Shown here: positions 61,568-64,000 of the stretch, one piece after another
How the letters are laid out: each line of letters begins with the position of its first letter
Position numbering within the stretch: position 1 is the first letter of the stretch
Origin: Pseudomonas rhizoryzae
GTDB taxonomy: Bacteria > Pseudomonadota > Gammaproteobacteria > Pseudomonadales > Pseudomonadaceae
Direction: 5' to 3'
Length of the DNA stretch: 64,000 nt
Assembly: GCF_005250615.1 (NCBI RefSeq)
Contig: NZ_SULM01000006.1
Location: forward strand, 310,001-374,000
The notes under the pieces: generated by a model
The model's input: the letters and a program-made list of their open reading frames with translations, nothing else
Told to the model about the DNA's origin: nothing
Databases searched by the model: none
Position numbers and translations under genes: made by a program

Positions 61568-62301
61568 GCTTTCGCGCCTGCGCGGTGATCCCGGTGTTCG
61601 ACCACGAGCACGCCCTGCCGCTGGTGGTCCAGGCGCTGCGCCAACGTGCCCTGCCCTGCGTGCTGGTGGACGACGCCTCCAGCCCGGCGTGCGCCCAGGT
61701 GATGGACGAACTGGCCACCCAACCCGACATCCATCTGCTGCGCCTGCCGGTCAACCAGGGCAAGGGCGGCGCGGTGATGGCCGGGCTCGCCGAGGCGCAG
61801 CGGCTGGGCTTCACCCACGCCCTGCAGGTGGACGCCGACGGCCAGCACGACCTGGCCGATGTGGCCGCCTTCCTGGCCGAGGCCCAGGCGCATCCAGACG
61901 CGCTGATCTGCGGCTATCCGCGCTTCGATGAATCGGTGCCCAAGGGCCGGCTCTATGCCCGCTACCTCACCCACGTCTGGGTCTGGATCAACAGCCTGTC
62001 GCTGGAGATCCGCGACAGCATGTGCGGCTTTCGCGTCTATCCGCTGGCACCGACCCTGGCGGTGATCCAGGCCGGTGGCCTGGGCAAGCGCATGGATTTC
62101 GACCCGGAGATCCTGGTGCGCCTGGCCTGGCGCGACCAGCCGATGCGCTGGCGCCCGACCCGGGTGCACTACCCGCTGGATGGCCGCTCCCACTTTCGCC
62201 TCTGGCAGGACAACGTGCTGATCTCGCGCATGCACACCCGGCTGTTCTTCGGCATGCTGGTGCGCGCGCCGCGCCTGCTCTGGCGGCGGGTGCGCCGGTG
62301 A
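61564..62301 (+). CDS. family 2 glycosyltransferase (aryl polyene)
   Basis: This 245-residue protein has VIPVFDHEHALPLVVQAL at the start, VLVDDASSPACAQVM, and then LQVDADGQHDL with the metal-binding DAD. The catalytic region follows in DFDPEILVRLAWRD. The family adds sugar or phosphosugar to lipid carriers; in these clusters it is thought to modify the polyene head. It is coupled to its neighbours by four-base overlaps. Confidence 0.88.
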   Translation: MSFRACAVIPVFDHEHALPLVVQALRQRALPCVLVDDASSPACAQVMDELATQPDIHLLRLPVNQGKGGAVMAGLAEAQRLGFTHALQVDADGQHDLADVAAFLAEAQAHPDALICGYPRFDESVPKGRLYARYLTHVWVWINSLSLEIRDSMCGFRVYPLAPTLAVIQAGGLGKRMDFDPEILVRLAWRDQPMRWRPTRVHYPLDGRSHFRLWQDNVLISRMHTRLFFGMLVRAPRLLWRRVRR

Positions 62302-63218
62302 GCGGCCACTGGGCGCAGCAGCGCGAGCGCGGCAGCCCGCTGCTGATGCGCCTCACCGCCTGGCTGGCGCGCCATCTGGGCCGCCGCGCCATCGCGCCGC
62401 TGCTGCGGCTGATCGTGCTGTACTTCTTTCTGTTCGGCGCCCGCGCCCGCCGTGGCATCCGCGAATACCAGCAGCGCCTGGCGGAGTGGAGCGGTCGTCC
62501 TGAGCTCAAGCCCAGTTGGCGCAGCGGCTATGCCCAGTTCATGGCCTTCGCCGAAGCCCTGCTGGACAAGCTCGACGCCTGGAACGGTCGCCTCGGCCTG
62601 GATCAGGTGCGCCTGCACGACCCGGATCAGGTGCACAGTCGCATGCACGGGCCGCGCGGCGAGATCCTGGTCACCGCCCACCTGGGCAACCTCGAAGTCT
62701 GCCGCGCCCTGGCCCAATTGGGGCGGCGGGTGCGGCTCAATGTGCTGGTGCACACCCGCCACGCCGAGGCCTTCAATCGCCTGCTGGAAGAAGCCGGCGC
62801 CAGTGACCTGCGGCTGATCCAGGTCAGCGAACTGGACCCGGCGGTGATGCTGCAACTGAGCGAACGCCTGGAGCGCGGCGAATGGCTGGCCATCGCTGGC
62901 GACCGGGTGCCGCTGCACGGCGGCCGCACCGTGGCGGTGGAGTTCCTCGGCGCCCCGGCGCCCTTTCCCCAGGGCCCCTGGCTGCTGGCCCACCTGCTGC
63001 GTTGCCCGACCAACCTGCTGTTCTGCCTGCGCGAAGCCGACGGCTACCACCTCTACCTGGAGGACTTCGCCCCGGCGCCGAGCTGGCGCCGCCAGGAGCG
63101 TGCCGCCGGTATCCAGGGCCTGGCCCAGGCCTATGCCGAGCGCCTCGCCGCCCATTGCCTGAAAGCCCCGCGGCAGTGGTTCAACTTCTACCCTTTCTGG
63201 AGTCGCGATGAACGCTAG
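62298..63218 (+). CDS. LpxL/HtrB-like acyltransferase (aryl polyene)
   Basis: The product (306 residues from GTG 62298) opens with a membrane helix (FLFGARARRGI follows) and has the motif ILVTAHLGNLEVCRALAQL with the catalytic His of the HxxxxE/D pattern. Related proteins transfer acyl chains to lipid A; in aryl-polyene clusters the homologue attaches a fatty acid or the polyene to a glycolipid. The last 11 bases overlap the ammonia-lyase start. Confidence 0.88.
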   Translation: MSGHWAQQRERGSPLLMRLTAWLARHLGRRAIAPLLRLIVLYFFLFGARARRGIREYQQRLAEWSGRPELKPSWRSGYAQFMAFAEALLDKLDAWNGRLGLDQVRLHDPDQVHSRMHGPRGEILVTAHLGNLEVCRALAQLGRRVRLNVLVHTRHAEAFNRLLEEAGASDLRLIQVSELDPAVMLQLSERLERGEWLAIAGDRVPLHGGRTVAVEFLGAPAPFPQGPWLLAHLLRCPTNLLFCLREADGYHLYLEDFAPAPSWRRQERAAGIQGLAQAYAERLAAHCLKAPRQWFNFYPFWSRDER

Positions 63219-64000
63219 TGTGCGCTTTGGTAGCCAGGCTCTCGTCCTCGAAGACCTGGTCGCCCTGGCCGAAGGCCGGGCCCAGGCCGAATTGCAGGAC
63301 GATTCCGCCTTCCGCGACGGCATCGCCCGCGGCGCGCGCTTCGTCGATTCGCTGCTGGCCCAGGAGGGCTCGGTCTATGGCATCACCACCGGCTACGGCG
63401 ATTCCTGCGTGGTCGCCGTGCCCCTGGCCCAGGTCGAGGCGCTGCCACGCCAGCTCTATACCTTCCACGGCTGCGGCCTGGGGCGCCACCTGGACCCGGC
63501 AGCGACCCGCGCGGTGCTGGCGGCACGGCTGCAGTCACTGTGCCAGGGCGTCTCCGGGGTAAGGGTCGAATTGCTCGAACGCCTCACCGCCTTCCTGCGC
63601 GAAGACATCCTGCCGCTGATTCCCGAAGAAGGCTCGGTGGGCGCCAGTGGCGATCTCACCCCGCTGTCCTACGTCGCTGCCGCCCTCTGCGGCGAGCGCC
63701 AGGTACTCTGGCGCCATGAGGTACGGGACGCGGCCGACGTCCATGCCGAACTGGGCTGGACGCCCCTGGTGCTCAGGCCCAAGGAAGCCCTTGCCTTGAT
63801 GAACGGCACCGCGGTGATGACCGGTCTGGCCTGCCTCGCCTTCGCTCGCGCCGAGTACCTGCTGCGCCTGGCCACCCGCATCACCGCCCTCAATGTGGTG
63901 GCCCTGGCCGGCAATCCCGAGCATTTCGACCAACGCCTGTTCGCCGCCAAGCCCCATCCGGGCCAGGGCCAGGTGGCCGCCTGGCTGCGCGCGGACCTGG
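63208..64000 (+). CDS. aromatic amino acid ammonia-lyase (HAL/PAL/TAL family), 3' end outside window
   Basis: 264 codons are visible. The MIO-forming triad is Ala146-Ser147-Gly148 in GSVGASGDLTPLSY. Tyr58 in YGITTGYGD is the conserved catalytic-loop Tyr. The substrate-selectivity pair is Phe86-His87 in LYTFHGCGLG, which is neither clearly the His-Leu of tyrosine lyases nor the Ser-His of histidine lyases. The enzyme would make a cinnamate- or coumarate-type starter acid for the polyene. The overlap with the acyltransferase gene shows it belongs to the same operon. Confidence 0.88.
   Translation, partial: MNASVRFGSQALVLEDLVALAEGRAQAELQDDSAFRDGIARGARFVDSLLAQEGSVYGITTGYGDSCVVAVPLAQVEALPRQLYTFHGCGLGRHLDPAATRAVLAARLQSLCQGVSGVRVELLERLTAFLREDILPLIPEEGSVGASGDLTPLSYVAAALCGERQVLWRHEVRDAADVHAELGWTPLVLRPKEALALMNGTAVMTGLACLAFARAEYLLRLATRITALNVVALAGNPEHFDQRLFAAKPHPGQGQVAAWLRADL

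Overview
The window is a high-GC gammaproteobacterial chromosome segment, most likely from a Pseudomonas of the P. oryzihabitans/psychrotolerans or P. putida type. The evidence is the gene families seen: a fimT-pilVWX-pilY1-pilE minor-pilin operon, a DbpA helicase of the usual length, a ProP carrier, a DTG-type proteorhodopsin with its retinal-forming enzyme, and an aryl-polyene pigment cluster. The species call is an inference. I saw no rRNA, tRNA, CRISPR array or complete insertion sequence.

Layout. Positions 1-13.3 kb hold the end of a Sir2 deacylase and a set of metabolic and membrane genes: acyltransferase 3, an exported GH15 glucoamylase, a FUSC exporter with a divergent LysR regulator, cytochrome b561, an ArsB-like permease, an MFS carrier coupled to a metallophosphoesterase, and a bestrophin. 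13.8-19.6 kb: a large DUF748 protein with two tandem DUF2845 proteins, a quinone-reductase-like flavoprotein with a divergent LysR, and a nucleoside deoxyribosyltransferase-like protein. 19.9-23.9 kb: a cyclic-di-GMP block with a membrane GGDEF cyclase and an EAL phosphodiesterase, separated by a lone serine recombinase and an AT-rich spacer. 23.9-36 kb: a MocR regulator beside a DUF1127 protein, hydrolases, two glutathione transferases, a WYL regulator with a VOC protein, a DksA-like zinc finger, CDP-diglyceride hydrolase, an SH3-domain protein, NudK plus a DUF2236 oxygenase, and DbpA. 36-43.7 kb: a small MITE-like element, a DUF6502 protein and the type IV pilus minor-pilin operon on the minus strand. 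44.5-48.9 kb: a PmtA-like methyltransferase, a DUF6515 secreted protein, ProP and an Lrp regulator. 48.9-51.1 kb: a retinal-forming Blh enzyme and a DTG rhodopsin, then a decayed globin gene and dispersed repeats. 51.3-54.6 kb: a two-gene island with a NERD nuclease-UvrD helicase overlapping an AT-rich Sll1717-type P-loop ATPase. 54.7-56.9 kb: a frameshifted LysR gene divergent from an MFS exporter. 57.3-64 kb: the first nine genes of an aryl-polyene cluster, running off the window inside an ammonia-lyase gene.

How the genes work together. The rhodopsin and Blh form a self-contained light-driven proton-pump unit, provided beta-carotene is made elsewhere. The pilus operon builds the tip and priming complex of type IV pili. 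The GGDEF and EAL enzymes make and break the same second messenger. The aryl-polyene genes supply a starter acid, activate it, carry it on two ACPs, extend it, dehydrate it and anchor the product in the envelope.

The best candidate for an undescribed system is the NERD-helicase/P-loop ATPase pair. Its start/stop codons overlap, its active-site motifs are intact, and its base composition changes sharply inside the 3' end of the first gene. The pair looks like an anti-phage or anti-plasmid module, but I do not recognise it as a named system. Four intergenic hairpins of one family (stem CCCTCTCCC/GGGAGAGGG) and two other dispersed repeat families mark the accessory junctions.
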